Positions 1-9,351 of a DNA stretch of 64,000 nucleotides are shown one piece after another. Origin of the DNA: RGIG4140 sp045614025 (GTDB lineage: Bacteria; Pseudomonadota; Alphaproteobacteria; CAAHEQ01; UBA3637); the NCBI GenBank assembly GCA_045614025.1, contig JAZLCE010000038.1, positions 1 through 64,000 of the forward strand, read 5' to 3'. A program made the translations under genes and the position numbers. Under the pieces are notes generated by a model. It saw nothing but the letters and a program-made list of their open reading frames with translations, had not been told where the DNA came from and searched no databases. Numbering within the stretch: the stretch's first letter is position 1; each line of letters starts with the position of its first letter.

Positions 1-1
1 T

Positions 2-784
2 TTTGATATTCAAACAGAAAAAACTCTTGAAAAAAAGAAATATTTTTCACACCTTTTAAAACATCATGCTTTAGATGATGTTTTGATTGACAGGCTTGTT
101 AGAGCAACAAAAAATAAAAGTGTTAAACCAAATGATGAAAAATTACTTTCTTTTGCTTTTGAAGAACTTTTTCACTTTAATCCCATTTATCCGATCACTT
201 CAAAAAAAGTTTATGCTTTTATTGGAAATGCCGGAGTGGGAAAAACAACAACCTTAAAAAAAATGGCCCTATTGGCTCAAAAAGAAAGAATTGCCCCCTG
301 CATCCTTTCAATTCAGCAAAACAACAATGATTTAGAAGCCTTTTCAAAAGAAAACAATATTCCTTTTCAAACCATAACCGATATTAAAAAATTAAATGAA
401 ACAGTAACTCTTTTAAGACTTCAAAGCAATTATATTTTAATTGATACACCGGCATTTAACCCGTTTAATAATGAAGATATGCATCAATTAAAAAATATTA
501 AATCTGAAATCAGTGACGCCGAATTTATTTTAGTGATGCCTGCTGGTTTAGATGACAAGGAAGCCATTGCACAAGGCGCCCTCTTTCATAAAAATGCTTG
601 CAACCTTTTAATTGCAACAAAATTAGATACACACGTTAAATATTCAGGGCTATGCCAAACATTAATTCATAACCCACTTCAATTAACTGCCCTTTGTTTT
701 TCAAATAAAGTTATTGACCCTGTTATCGAAGCAACGCCTCATCATTTAGCCAAACTCTTTTCCCCCTCACATATAGAAAGATAA
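2..784 (+). CDS. flhF: Flagellar biosynthesis GTPase FlhF, 5' end cut by window edge
   Basis: SRP-type GTPase that helps place and assemble flagella at the cell pole. The reading frame is open to the left edge, so only the C-terminal part (about 260 residues, the NG GTPase domain) is visible. The P-loop GNAGVGKTTT is clear, followed by a D-T-P segment (ILIDTPAF) where SRP GTPases carry their G3 DTAG motif, and TKLD in the position of the G4 base-recognition motif. The next gene starts 3 bases downstream and encodes its usual partner FlhG, which strongly supports the assignment over FtsY or Ffh. The protein is divergent; the G3 region lacks the canonical glycine (DTPA). The gene is truncated only by the window, not broken. 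Confidence 0.85.
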   Translation, partial: FDIQTEKTLEKKKYFSHLLKHHALDDVLIDRLVRATKNKSVKPNDEKLLSFAFEELFHFNPIYPITSKKVYAFIGNAGVGKTTTLKKMALLAQKERIAPCILSIQQNNNDLEAFSKENNIPFQTITDIKKLNETVTLLRLQSNYILIDTPAFNPFNNEDMHQLKNIKSEISDAEFILVMPAGLDDKEAIAQGALFHKNACNLLIATKLDTHVKYSGLCQTLIHNPLQLTALCFSNKVIDPVIEATPHHLAKLFSPSHIER

Positions 785-787
785 AAA

Positions 788-1591
788 ATGCAAGAAAACA
801 CACCTCAAAACAAAGAATTGTTAACAGATATTCAAGATCGTTTAAATGGCAACAACATTATTTCTATTGCTTCTGGGAAAGGAGGTGTTGGCAAAACAAC
901 TCTTGCTGTTACTTTAGCACATGCATTAAGCAAAGAAGGAATGAAAGTGCTTCTTTTTGATGGCGATTTAGGGTTATCAAATATTGATATTCATTTAAAC
1001 ATCACACCAACTGAAACACTTGATAATGTGATAAAAATGAATGATCCTCTTCACTTAGCTGTGACTCATGATACGAATATAAATTGCGATGTTATTTCTG
1101 GTCATTCTGGTGATCAAGCTTTGGCTAATTTAAACACTTCTCAACTCAAATTATTAATGGATGATCTTTTGATTTTAGCTTCCTATTATGATAAAGTAAT
1201 CATTGATTTAGGATCGGGCATATATGAAAACGTTCTTCAATTAGCAAAATGCGCAAAAAACCATCTGGTTTTAATTACAAACACCCCTTCTTCCTTAACA
1301 GATGCTTATCAATTTATTCAACTTTTAAACAAAGAAGATCCTTCTCAAGAAATTCAACTCCTTGTAAATATGGTTGACACCGTTTCAGAAGGAGAACAAA
1401 CGTATCAAACATTTTTAACAGCACTTAAAACCTTTTTGCATATTGAACCAAAACTAGGAGGGATTATTCATTATGACTCCATGGTAAAAAAAGCGCTTCA
1501 AGAACAAACTTCTTTACTTTCTTTTGCCCCACACTCTCAATCGGCAAAAGATATTTTAGAAATATCAGCAAAGTTTTTAAATAAAAAATAA
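788..1591 (+). CDS. flhG: MinD-like ATPase FlhG (FleN/YlxH), flagellar number regulator
   Basis: ParA/MinD-family ATPase of 267 residues. It carries the deviant Walker A motif KGGVGKTT near residues 31-38 and the following aspartate-rich VLLFDGDLGLSNIDIH switch segment typical of MinD proteins. In the family FlhG binds membranes as an ATP dimer and restrains FlhF, so the pair controls flagellar number and position. It lies 3 bases behind flhF in the same direction, the standard flhF-flhG arrangement. No membrane-targeting helix is obvious at the C-terminus (the last residues are lysine-rich). A plain MinD is less likely because MinC and MinE are not adjacent. Confidence 0.87.
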   Translation: MQENTPQNKELLTDIQDRLNGNNIISIASGKGGVGKTTLAVTLAHALSKEGMKVLLFDGDLGLSNIDIHLNITPTETLDNVIKMNDPLHLAVTHDTNINCDVISGHSGDQALANLNTSQLKLLMDDLLILASYYDKVIIDLGSGIYENVLQLAKCAKNHLVLITNTPSSLTDAYQFIQLLNKEDPSQEIQLLVNMVDTVSEGEQTYQTFLTALKTFLHIEPKLGGIIHYDSMVKKALQEQTSLLSFAPHSQSAKDILEISAKFLNKK

Positions 1592-1610
1592 GATAATTTT
1601 CAATATAAAT

Positions 1611-1630
1611 ATTTTGATTATAATCAAAAT
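1611..1630. repeat. Perfect 20-bp palindrome between flhG and secA
   Basis: ATTTTGATTATAATCAAAAT is a perfect dyad 20 bases after the flhG stop. The stem is entirely A/T rich apart from one G-C pair per arm, and no T-tract follows, so it is weak as an intrinsic terminator. It could be an operator or simply the end of the flhFG transcript. Confidence 0.5.
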
Positions 1631-1798
1631 AATTTTAAAGAAATTAAAAAAAACAAATACCATCTCTATCAATTTTTCTGATAGTGCTAAAACATCTTTT
1701 TTTATGGCATACAATAAAATTTTTGAACCCTTGACTTTAGCATAAAAATGCATTATTTAAAAATCATTAACAGATGAAATGCTGATGAAAGGGTCACT

Positions 1799-4423
1799 AT
1801 GTTTTTAAAAAGTATTTTCGGGTCGGCAAACGACAGATATCTTAAAAAATTTAAAAAAACAATTTCAAAAATCAATGAATTGGAAGCATCATACGAATTA
1901 TTAAGTGATGATCAATTAAGAGATAAAACTCAAGAATATAAAACAAGAATTCAAAATGGAGAAAGTTTAGAAAGCATTTTACCAGAAGCTTTTGCAAGCG
2001 TTAGAGAAGGCGCAAAACGTGTTTTAGGTCTTCGCCCATTTGATGTTCAATTATTAGGCGGCATCATTTTAAATAATGGTCAAATTGCCGAAATGCGCAC
2101 AGGGGAAGGAAAAACACTTGTTGCCACAATGCCTGTTTATTTAAATGCGTTAACAGGTAAAGGCGTTCATGTTGTTACAGTGAATGATTATTTAGCAAAA
2201 CGCGATAGCGAATGGATGGGTCAAATCTATCGCTTTTTGGGCTTAACTGTTGGGTGCATTACCCACGATATGGAACAAAACGAAAGAAGAGCTGCCTATA
2301 ATTCAGATATCACTTATGCAACAAATAATGAGCTTGGGTTTGATTATTTGCGCGATAACATGCGTTTTGAAATTAAAGAAATGGTTCAACGCCCATTTTA
2401 TTATGCCATTGTTGATGAAGTTGACTCAATTTTAATTGATGAAGCGAGAACACCTTTAATTATTTCAGGCCCAGCAGAAAACTCATCTGAACGATATATC
2501 AGCGTTGATAAACTTGTTAAAACTGTTCGTCCTGAACATTATGAAAAAGATGAAAAGCACCGCACGGTTTCTTTAACTGAATTGGGAACCGAATATGTTG
2601 AACAATTATTGTTAGATGCAGGACTTATTCAAAGTAATCTTTATGATCCACAAAATATTGCATTCGTTCATCATATTGATCAAGCGTTGCGTGCAAACAC
2701 CTTGTTTACAAAAGATAAAGATTATATCGTTAAAGATGATCAAGTGATTATCATTGATGAATTCACTGGCCGTATGATGAATGGGCGCCGTTATTCTGAT
2801 GGGTTACATCAAGCTATCGAAGCAAAAGAAGGCGTTACTATTCAACCAGAAAACCAAACATTAGCTTCTGTTACATTCCAAAACTATTTTAGAATGTATC
2901 CAAAATTAGCTGGCATGACTGGAACTGCGATGACAGAAGCAGCTGAATTTGATGATATTTATCATTTACAAGTTGTTGAAGTTCCAACAAATAAAACACC
3001 TAAACGTATTGATGAAAATGATGTAATTTATCGAACAGCTGAAGAAAAATATGAAGCTATTATTGAAGATGTTAAAAAAGCTCATGAAAAAGGACAACCT
3101 GTTTTAATCGGCACAGGATCTATTGAAAAATCAGAAATTTTAGCTGACTTGATGAAGAAAAAAACAAACATTTCATTCAATGTTTTAAATGCACGTCATC
3201 ATGAACAAGAAGCTAAAATTATTGCGCAAGCCGGTGCTCCTGGTGCTGTTACAATTGCAACCAACATGGCTGGCCGTGGAACGGATATCCAATTAGGGGG
3301 CAATGTTGAAATGCTTTTACAAGAAGCCCTTGAAAAAGATCCAACGGCAAATAAAGAATCTCTTTTAGAAAAGATTAAAGCAGAAGTAGCTCAGAAAAAA
3401 GAACAAGTTTTGGCTGCTGGTGGCTTATTTGTTTTAGGTTCAGAACGTCATGAAAGTCGCCGTATTGATAATCAGTTACGCGGACGATCTGGTCGTCAAG
3501 GAGATCCTGGATTATCTAAATTCTATGTTTCACTTGAAGATGACTTAATGCGCATTTTTGGTGCAGAACGCATTCAAAATATTTTAACAAGATTAGGCCT
3601 TAAAAGAGGCGAACCAATCACTCATAATTATATCACAAAAGCTTTAGCTGTTGCCCAAAAGAAAGTTGAAACATATCACTTTGATGTGCGCAAAAACTTG
3701 CTTAAATTTGATGATGTGATGAATGATCAACGTTCAGCTATTTATGAACAAAGAAAAGAATTAATGTTGGCTCCAAGCGTTTCAAATACATTAAAAGAAA
3801 TGCGCTTAGATACTATTGAAAATCTTATCTTTGAATTGGCTCCTCCTCGCTCTGTTCCATCAGATTGGAATAAAGAGGAATTAACTCAAGCCGTTTTAAA
3901 GAAATTTAATGTGGAAGCGCCATTTAATTCATGGGTCAATGATCCAGGTGTCACCCCTGAAGTTCTTGTTGAACGCACAAGCGAATTAGTTCAACAAGCC
4001 ATTGATACAAAAATGGCAATTTTACCAGAAGATTTAAGAAACAATCTTGAAAAAAGCATTTTAATTCAAACAATTGACCAATGTTGGAAAGAACATTTGC
4101 ATACATTAGATTTCATGAAAACAGCCATTAACTTAAGAGCTTATGGTCAAAAAAATCCATTAAATGAATATAAACGAGAAGCTTTCATTTTATTTGAAAC
4201 ATTGCTTACAAAAGTAAGAACTCAAGTAACTGAAATTATCTCACAAATGCAATTTCAACTTCAAGAAAGAAATAATCAAGATTTAAAAGAAACGCATCCA
4301 AATCCAGTTGATCCAACAACACAAGATCCATTTTCAACTCCAGAAGGACAAATCTCAAGAAATGCTCCCTGCCCTTGTGGATCTGGAAAAAAATTCAAAC
4401 ACTGCTGCGGTGCAATTTCTTAA
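1799..4423 (+). CDS. secA: Protein translocase ATPase SecA
   Basis: Motor ATPase that drives preproteins through SecYEG across the inner membrane. At 874 residues it has the usual bacterial length. Visible motifs are Walker A MRTGEGKT (residues 99-106), the DEAD-box variant VDEVDSILIDEARTPL near residue 207, the preprotein cross-linking domain, and helicase motif DNQLRGRSGRQGDPG in the second motor domain. The last 20 residues hold the zinc-binding tail CPCGSGKKFKHCC, which binds SecB and phospholipid. The frame begins directly at an ATG 207 bases after flhG, so it probably has its own promoter; TTGACT at 1731 followed 17 bases later by TATTTA is a possible but weak match. Confidence 0.97.
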   Translation: MFLKSIFGSANDRYLKKFKKTISKINELEASYELLSDDQLRDKTQEYKTRIQNGESLESILPEAFASVREGAKRVLGLRPFDVQLLGGIILNNGQIAEMRTGEGKTLVATMPVYLNALTGKGVHVVTVNDYLAKRDSEWMGQIYRFLGLTVGCITHDMEQNERRAAYNSDITYATNNELGFDYLRDNMRFEIKEMVQRPFYYAIVDEVDSILIDEARTPLIISGPAENSSERYISVDKLVKTVRPEHYEKDEKHRTVSLTELGTEYVEQLLLDAGLIQSNLYDPQNIAFVHHIDQALRANTLFTKDKDYIVKDDQVIIIDEFTGRMMNGRRYSDGLHQAIEAKEGVTIQPENQTLASVTFQNYFRMYPKLAGMTGTAMTEAAEFDDIYHLQVVEVPTNKTPKRIDENDVIYRTAEEKYEAIIEDVKKAHEKGQPVLIGTGSIEKSEILADLMKKKTNISFNVLNARHHEQEAKIIAQAGAPGAVTIATNMAGRGTDIQLGGNVEMLLQEALEKDPTANKESLLEKIKAEVAQKKEQVLAAGGLFVLGSERHESRRIDNQLRGRSGRQGDPGLSKFYVSLEDDLMRIFGAERIQNILTRLGLKRGEPITHNYITKALAVAQKKVETYHFDVRKNLLKFDDVMNDQRSAIYEQRKELMLAPSVSNTLKEMRLDTIENLIFELAPPRSVPSDWNKEELTQAVLKKFNVEAPFNSWVNDPGVTPEVLVERTSELVQQAIDTKMAILPEDLRNNLEKSILIQTIDQCWKEHLHTLDFMKTAINLRAYGQKNPLNEYKREAFILFETLLTKVRTQVTEIISQMQFQLQERNNQDLKETHPNPVDPTTQDPFSTPEGQISRNAPCPCGSGKKFKHCCGAIS

Positions 4424-4441
4424 TTTATGAAAGGCAAAAAA

Positions 4442-4846
4442 ATGAAAAAAAATGAATCTGGTCGTTCAATGGTTGAAATGCTTGCTGTTTTAGGCATTAT
4501 TGGTGTTTTATCTATCGGTGGTTATGCTGGATATACGTTAGCGATTAAGCGTATCAATTATTCTAAAATATTAAACACTGCCATTAACCTTGCTGGGCAA
4601 GGAACGGGAGGCAAAAGTTATTCATCACTCGCTGCAGCAGGAATGGATAAAGTTGGCCAAATTGATATGGCTTTATCAGAAAGTGGCGTTGTTTGCCTTA
4701 AAAACTTTGACAACTCTTTTGGTGATTTACAAGGATTTAGAAGTTATACCAGCCAATATATAAAAAGTAACACAAACGATTTTTCCGTAAAAGGACAGAA
4801 TATAAATTGCGTTCTTCAATTAAAAATTGGTCGAAAAGCAAGATAA
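4442..4846 (+). CDS. Orphan type IV pilin-like protein
   Basis: A 134-residue protein with a class III (prepilin peptidase) signal. It reads MKKNESG, then RSMVEMLAVLGIIGVLSIGG. If cut after Gly7 the mature chain has Arg at +1 and the invariant Glu at +5, followed by the hydrophobic spine helix. The start at 4442 is preferred to the upstream in-frame ATG at 4427 because GAAAGG sits about 8 bases before 4442 and the shorter leader is basic as expected. Two cysteines (in VVCLK and INCVL) could form a C-terminal disulfide as in many pilins. It starts 18 bases behind secA and is followed by a terminator. Probably a pilin or minor pilin for the assembly operon at 41.8-51.1 kb (inference). Confidence 0.8.
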   Translation: MKKNESGRSMVEMLAVLGIIGVLSIGGYAGYTLAIKRINYSKILNTAINLAGQGTGGKSYSSLAAAGMDKVGQIDMALSESGVVCLKNFDNSFGDLQGFRSYTSQYIKSNTNDFSVKGQNINCVLQLKIGRKAR

Positions 4847-4850
4847 AAGA

Positions 4851-4878
4851 AAAAGCCGTTTTAAAACGGCTTTTTTTA
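4851..4878 (+). terminator. Intrinsic terminator after the pilin gene
   Basis: AAAGCCGTTTT and AAAACGGCTTT form an uninterrupted stem followed by a T-run, 5 bases after the pilin stop codon. Confidence 0.9.
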
Positions 4879-4906
4879 TTGCAGTTTCCAAAAAAGAACG
4901 TATAAT
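4879..4906 (+). promoter_or_regulatory. Sigma70-type promoter of the LOG gene
   Basis: TTGCAG at 4879 and a perfect TATAAT at 4901 are spaced by 16 bases, between the preceding terminator and the gene at 4939. The -35 match is only partial. Confidence 0.55.
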
Positions 4907-4938
4907 AAAATCATTATTCATAAAAAAATAGGTGAGAC

Positions 4939-5544
4939 ATGAAAAAATATAAAAGAATAACTGTTTGGGCAGGTGCTGCGCCAACTATCGCTGAAGTTTA
5001 TCGCGAACCTATGTTTGAAATTGGTCAATTATTAGCCAAGAAAAAAATCACAATGGTTTATGGCATTGGTGATGAAGGAATGATGGGCGCAGCCTTTCAA
5101 GGAGTTCGCAGTAAAAAAGGAAAAGTGATTGGAATCACAACTCAAAAACTTTTAGATTTGCAATGCAAAAATCCAAATTTATTTAAAAAAGGCGAAATTG
5201 AAGTTGTTGATAATTTAGCTGAACGCAAAAGGAAAATGATGGATTTAGGCGAAGTTATTTTAGCTGGTCCAGGTGGATGGGGAACCATGGATGAAATATC
5301 CGACTTTGCCGTTTCAATTCAAACAGGTGAAATCCCTAAAAAACCTCTTATTTTCTTAAATTTTAACAATTTTTGGGCTCCTTTAGGTGCATTATTATTT
5401 AAAATGCTTCAAGATGGAACCCTTAATCAAGATAAAACAGATTTCATTGATTTTGCAAATTCTCCAGAAGATTTGTTTTCGGTTATTGAAAAAGTTCAAA
5501 ACAGATTAGATGCTGCAGCAAATAAAAAATCAAAAAAGAAATAA
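4939..5544 (+). CDS. LOG-family nucleotide 5'-monophosphate phosphoribohydrolase
   Basis: A Rossmann-fold enzyme of 201 residues. LOG-family proteins hydrolyse the N-glycosidic bond of nucleoside monophosphates (AMP, or cytokinin ribotides in plants and their associates). The family signature PGGxGTxxE is present as PGGWGTMDE near residues 113-121, preceded by the ERKRKMM helix also typical of the family. The Shine-Dalgarno AGGTGAG precedes the ATG. The C-terminus is a lysine-rich tail (KKSKKK). Bacterial members are mostly uncharacterised and a hormone role is not implied here; nucleotide salvage or housecleaning is the safer reading. The next gene starts 25 bases later in the same direction. 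Confidence 0.85.
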   Translation: MKKYKRITVWAGAAPTIAEVYREPMFEIGQLLAKKKITMVYGIGDEGMMGAAFQGVRSKKGKVIGITTQKLLDLQCKNPNLFKKGEIEVVDNLAERKRKMMDLGEVILAGPGGWGTMDEISDFAVSIQTGEIPKKPLIFLNFNNFWAPLGALLFKMLQDGTLNQDKTDFIDFANSPEDLFSVIEKVQNRLDAAANKKSKKK

Positions 5545-5569
5545 TCAAAAAATTTGATGAGGTTTAAAA

Positions 5570-6469
5570 ATGTCATTTAAATTTCTTGCCGTGTTAACAG
5601 GATTATTTTTATTGTTTTCTCAACCCTCTTTTGCGCTTAACGAAGGAGAAGCCGCCTATAATGCAGGGATGAAAGCCTATAACAATAAAGAATTTCAAAA
5701 AGCTGTCTTTGCTTTTGAAAACTCTCTGACTTATGACCCCTCACTTTATAAATCTTACTGCATGTTGGGCTTAAGCTATATCTTAAATGATGAGCCAATA
5801 AAAGGGGTGAATATGTATCGCGAAGCGATTCAAAAATTCCCTTCCGAATGGAATGCCTATATCCTATTGGCCGAATATTATGAAACACAGCAAAATCATT
5901 CAGAAGCCCTCTCATATTATTCGCAAGCCATAGATATTCTTCCTAAAAAAGAAGCAAAAAAATATGATAAAAAAATAAATGAGCTTAAAGAAAAACAAAA
6001 AGATGAATGGGCTGTTACAGAACGCGAAAAAGAAAAAATTCTTTCAAATATTTTAACGCCCTTAGACATGGGAAAATGGCGCGTTGCTCTTGTTGAAAAA
6101 AAAGAAAGTGCCATTCATGTTGTTTATGGATTAAAATCCGAAAATTATAAAAGTGGGAAATGGAGTCAAATTTTAGATTTAACTTGCACATATACACAAA
6201 AACAAGATAATGACCACTTCGATCAAATCAATGAATGGATGGCCAGCAGCTATAGACGCAATAATGCCGATATGGACACTATTTTTAAAACAGATATTTC
6301 AAGATTATATGAAGTGAATTTACATGAAAAAAAAGTGCAAATTATTGGGCATATTTTCCCAGCCCCACAAGGATTTTGTATAGCTCAATTCAATTATAAA
6401 AAACTACCAACAAAAGAAAAAGACAATTGGGTTGACACTCTTAAAAAAATAAATGTTCGTAAATTTTAA
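5570..6469 (+). CDS. Secreted tetratricopeptide-repeat protein
   Basis: A 299-residue exported protein. The first 22 residues are a Sec signal peptide (hydrophobic core LAVLTGLFLLF, cleavage after FA). Residues about 25-135 contain three TPR units recognisable by the pattern A.G.Y...A...Y..A......P, for example AYNAGMKAYNNKEFQKAVFA. A lysine/glutamate-rich helical linker follows (about 130-160), then a C-terminal domain of about 130 residues that I cannot place. TPR proteins scaffold protein complexes, so a periplasmic adaptor role is likely. It sits between a LOG gene and a nucleoside transporter, both co-directional with gaps of 25 and 15 bases, but no shared pathway is obvious. Confidence 0.75.
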   Translation: MSFKFLAVLTGLFLLFSQPSFALNEGEAAYNAGMKAYNNKEFQKAVFAFENSLTYDPSLYKSYCMLGLSYILNDEPIKGVNMYREAIQKFPSEWNAYILLAEYYETQQNHSEALSYYSQAIDILPKKEAKKYDKKINELKEKQKDEWAVTEREKEKILSNILTPLDMGKWRVALVEKKESAIHVVYGLKSENYKSGKWSQILDLTCTYTQKQDNDHFDQINEWMASSYRRNNADMDTIFKTDISRLYEVNLHEKKVQIIGHIFPAPQGFCIAQFNYKKLPTKEKDNWVDTLKKINVRKF

Positions 6470-6484
6470 AAATAGGATTTTTAA

Positions 6485-7753
6485 ATGGGTATTTTAGGTA
6501 TTATTTCTATTCTTGTTTTTTGTTATCTTATTTCTAATAACAAAAAAAATATTAATTATAGAACGGTTGTTGTTGGTCTTTCCCTTCAATTTATTTTAGC
6601 CTTTTTTATTTTAAAAACATCTGTGGGACAAAGCATTTTCAAATCTCTTGGAAATGGCATTCAACAAATTCTCACTTTCGCCGCAAATGGTGGCAATTTT
6701 GTATTTGGTTTTTTAACAGATAGACCTCAAAAACTAACTGAAGTTTTAGGACCTGGGGCTGATTTTATTTTTGCGCTCACACTTATTCCTGTTTTAATTT
6801 TTGTGATGGTGTTGGTTAACGTTCTTTATTATTATGGCATTATGCAACGCATTATTTTATTTTGCGGCAAAGGAATGTATAAGCTGATGAATATCACAGG
6901 AGCAGAAGCTATTTCAAATATTGCCAGTGCATTTATTGGGCAAGTTGAAGCTCAAATGCTTATTCAACCTCACCTCAAAAAAATGTCTCTTTCCCAATTA
7001 CTGGCTTCAATGACAGGATCTCTTGCTTGTATTTCTGGAAGCATTATGGCTGTTTATATTGGAATGGGTGTTCCTGCTGAATATTTATTAGCCGCTAGTT
7101 TTATGGCAGCTCCAGGCGCATTGGTTATTTCAAAAATTGTTTATCCTGAAACAGAAAAAATTAATCCTGAACAAGAGCTTTCTTTAAATAATCAACACAC
7201 TGGAATTAACCTGATTGATGCGATTGCCTCTGGGGCCTCAACTGGGCTAAAAGTTGCATTAAACATCATTGCAATGATTATTGGATTAATCGCCTTAATT
7301 GCCTTATTTGATTATTGTTTAGGCTTATTTGGTTCATTCCTTGTTGATGTTTTAAATGTGCCTGCCCAAATTGGTGCTTTAAATATTAAAGAGCTTTCTT
7401 TAAGCGGTATTTTAGGCGTTATATTTTCTGGAATTGCCTTATTACTTGGCGTTCCTATGAATGAAATTTTCACAGTAGGGTCACTCATGGGCGAAAAATT
7501 AGTATTTAACGAATTTATCGCTTATTTAAATCTCACAAATTTAACAACACCTCTTTCAGATAAAGGGATGATTATCGCTTCATTTGCATTATGTGGATTT
7601 GCTAATTTTGGATCAATTGCTATGCAAATTGGAGGCATTGGCGAATTAGAGCCCTCTCGCAGACAAGACTTAGCAAAACTTTGCTATAAAGCCTTACTTT
7701 GCGGCACATTAACCTCTTATGTTTCTGCTGCCATTGCAGGATTATTGCTTTAA
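6485..7753 (+). CDS. Concentrative nucleoside transporter (CNT/NupC family)
   Basis: A 422-residue inner-membrane protein with about ten hydrophobic segments. CNT proteins import nucleosides with H+ or Na+. Supporting segments are the family core around residues 135-200, with GAEAISNIASAFIGQVEAQM and SLACISGSIMAVYIGMGVPA, and the C-terminal CGFANFGSIAMQIGGIGEL, which contains the conserved FANF..I...GG. pattern. Length agrees with the family (about 400). Its stop overlaps the 3' end of the convergent anmK by 12 bases. Import of nucleosides would fit an organism that scavenges nucleotides from a host or community. Confidence 0.9.
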   Translation: MGILGIISILVFCYLISNNKKNINYRTVVVGLSLQFILAFFILKTSVGQSIFKSLGNGIQQILTFAANGGNFVFGFLTDRPQKLTEVLGPGADFIFALTLIPVLIFVMVLVNVLYYYGIMQRIILFCGKGMYKLMNITGAEAISNIASAFIGQVEAQMLIQPHLKKMSLSQLLASMTGSLACISGSIMAVYIGMGVPAEYLLAASFMAAPGALVISKIVYPETEKINPEQELSLNNQHTGINLIDAIASGASTGLKVALNIIAMIIGLIALIALFDYCLGLFGSFLVDVLNVPAQIGALNIKELSLSGILGVIFSGIALLLGVPMNEIFTVGSLMGEKLVFNEFIAYLNLTNLTTPLSDKGMIIASFALCGFANFGSIAMQIGGIGELEPSRRQDLAKLCYKALLCGTLTSYVSAAIAGLLL

Positions 7754-9031
7754 AAAGCGTTGCCATCCTTTATTGGCTCTGGAAACTAAATCTAAATAAG
7801 TTGTTCTTGACATATCAGGTTGTGATTTTTTACCTAACACAACCTGATTTTGAACACCAGTTAAGTTAAAATTAGTCCATGGCTTTTTTATCTCAAAGAA
7901 ATAAGCCAAATCCGCCATTAATCTTGCTTCCATATAATCAGCCCCCTTTGGCATTAAAATTTTAGGGGAACCTGATAACCTAGAACGAATTTCTTGAAAA
8001 TCTTTTTGATGATAAGGAAGCTCAAATCCTTTACCCGTTAACAAATCTGAAAAAGCTTGAAGTGAAACTTTATTTTTCCAACCACCACCAAATAAAACAA
8101 ACGTACTTGGCAACTGATCAATTTGAATATATTTTAATGAATATGCAGCTATATATCCCGCAAAATATTGAACCGTATGAAGCATTTGATAAAATTCTGC
8201 ATCATTTTTTGGTTTTAACTGATATTTAAATCCATATAAAGAAGGATCAGCTGATTTAGGTGGTGACAATAAAAAGAAATTTTGATTTGTTTTTAAAAGA
8301 GCCGCTTTTTGAAAAAGAGTATCCAATAATTCAAAATCTAATCTCCCTTTTACACCCCAACGCGTATCCTTATCATAAGATTCCTTTTTATAAAAACGAA
8401 CCAAATAATCACTCAACTCATTAAAAGGCCCACTATCAAATCCTTGGACCACTTTCTTATTTTGAATCACCGCTAAATTAGAGGTGTTTCCTGCATTATA
8501 AAAAATACACTCATCTAATCCCAACATTTTTGAAAAATGTTCATTATGAGGAGGAATAAGTGGTGCCCCTTCACCTTTATTCATCATATCATCAGATCTA
8601 AAATCCGAAACAACAGGAATTTGAGTTAAATCACTTAAATAATCACCTGACCCCATTTGAAGCGTATAAACTTCATCAAAAGAGGTGGCCACACTAGGAG
8701 GATTATGATCTAATGTTTGACCATGAAAACCAATTAAATCAACATCTCTTCTTGTTAAAGAATTTTGCTTTAAAAATTTTTTTACCGAACTTGCCACCCA
8801 TTTGATATATCGTTGATGAACTTGAATAAAAAACGGATCTAATGATATACTTTCAAGAAGAATTTCTTTATTTTGAACTTTCTTTTTTAAAAGAGAAATA
8901 TCTTTTTGAAGACTCTTTGAAATAGGAAAGGATGCAAATGCCAAATCTTGCATTCTATCTTCAATAAATCTTGTTAAAACCAAATCACAAGCATCTAAAG
9001 AATTGCCCGTCATAATACCAATAATATCCAT
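7742..9031 (-). CDS. anmK: Anhydro-N-acetylmuramic acid kinase
   Basis: Cell-wall recycling enzyme that opens and phosphorylates 1,6-anhydro-MurNAc to MurNAc-6-phosphate. The 429-residue protein starts MDIIGIMTGNSLDACDL (family GxMSGTSLDGVD), then GFHGQTLDHNPP, VVSDFRSDDMMNKGEGAPLIP and the phosphate-binding YNAGNTSNLAV and LFGGGWKN segments. The ATG at 9031 is preferred over the upstream ATG at 9106 because GGGGAGGT lies 5 bases before it and because the longer frame would overlap the small gene at 9088. Somewhat longer than E. coli AnmK (about 370) and divergent in the first motif (GNSLDACD). No MurQ is nearby. Confidence 0.88.
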   Translation of the reverse strand: MDIIGIMTGNSLDACDLVLTRFIEDRMQDLAFASFPISKSLQKDISLLKKKVQNKEILLESISLDPFFIQVHQRYIKWVASSVKKFLKQNSLTRRDVDLIGFHGQTLDHNPPSVATSFDEVYTLQMGSGDYLSDLTQIPVVSDFRSDDMMNKGEGAPLIPPHNEHFSKMLGLDECIFYNAGNTSNLAVIQNKKVVQGFDSGPFNELSDYLVRFYKKESYDKDTRWGVKGRLDFELLDTLFQKAALLKTNQNFFLLSPPKSADPSLYGFKYQLKPKNDAEFYQMLHTVQYFAGYIAAYSLKYIQIDQLPSTFVLFGGGWKNKVSLQAFSDLLTGKGFELPYHQKDFQEIRSRLSGSPKILMPKGADYMEARLMADLAYFFEIKKPWTNFNLTGVQNQVVLGKKSQPDMSRTTYLDLVSRANKGWQRFLKQ

Positions 9032-9087
9032 TTGTACCTCCCCTTTTAATGTTACATGTATTAAAAAGTTTTTCAAGAGTAAAGATA

Positions 9088-9291
9088 TTATTTTTTTATT
9101 GTCCAAGTTGATTGCAACAAATCATAAACTTTGGGGGAATAAGGTTTCCATAAACTTTCTTCTTGATATAATGCATAAAGAACCCCTTCGCTCCCCTCTA
9201 ATAATTCGCGCAATAAAATATTTCCATTTAAATCTATTGTTTTTCCTTCTTGAAGTGCGCTCAAAATATTGCTATCCGTTAACTTTGACAT
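9088..9291 (-). CDS. Small protein upstream of anmK, unknown function
   Basis: A 67-residue protein starting MSKLTDSNILSALQEG, acidic, with no signal peptide or membrane segment. The start at 9291 is chosen because AAAGGA lies directly upstream; an in-frame ATG at 9306 has no such site. It ends 56 bases before anmK on the same strand and would be the first gene of the transcript. I do not recognise the family. The amino-acid mix (few runs, one Trp pair: SLWKP and STWTIKK) looks like a real folded protein rather than a chance frame. Confidence 0.6.
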   Translation of the reverse strand: MSKLTDSNILSALQEGKTIDLNGNILLRELLEGSEGVLYALYQEESLWKPYSPKVYDLLQSTWTIKK

Positions 9292-9351
9292 AAAATTTCC
9301 TTTCAATTAAAACAAAAAAATTAAAATAAAAATTCAACTTTTCCCATAATG

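Noticed and set aside
2..82. Possible frameshifted or degraded flhF start
   Set aside because: The frame is open without stops to the window edge, so the gene is simply cut by the edge.
9031..9106. Longer anmK with 25 extra N-terminal residues
   Set aside because: The extension has no ribosome site and overlaps the small gene at 9088; GGGGAGGT serves the ATG at 9031.
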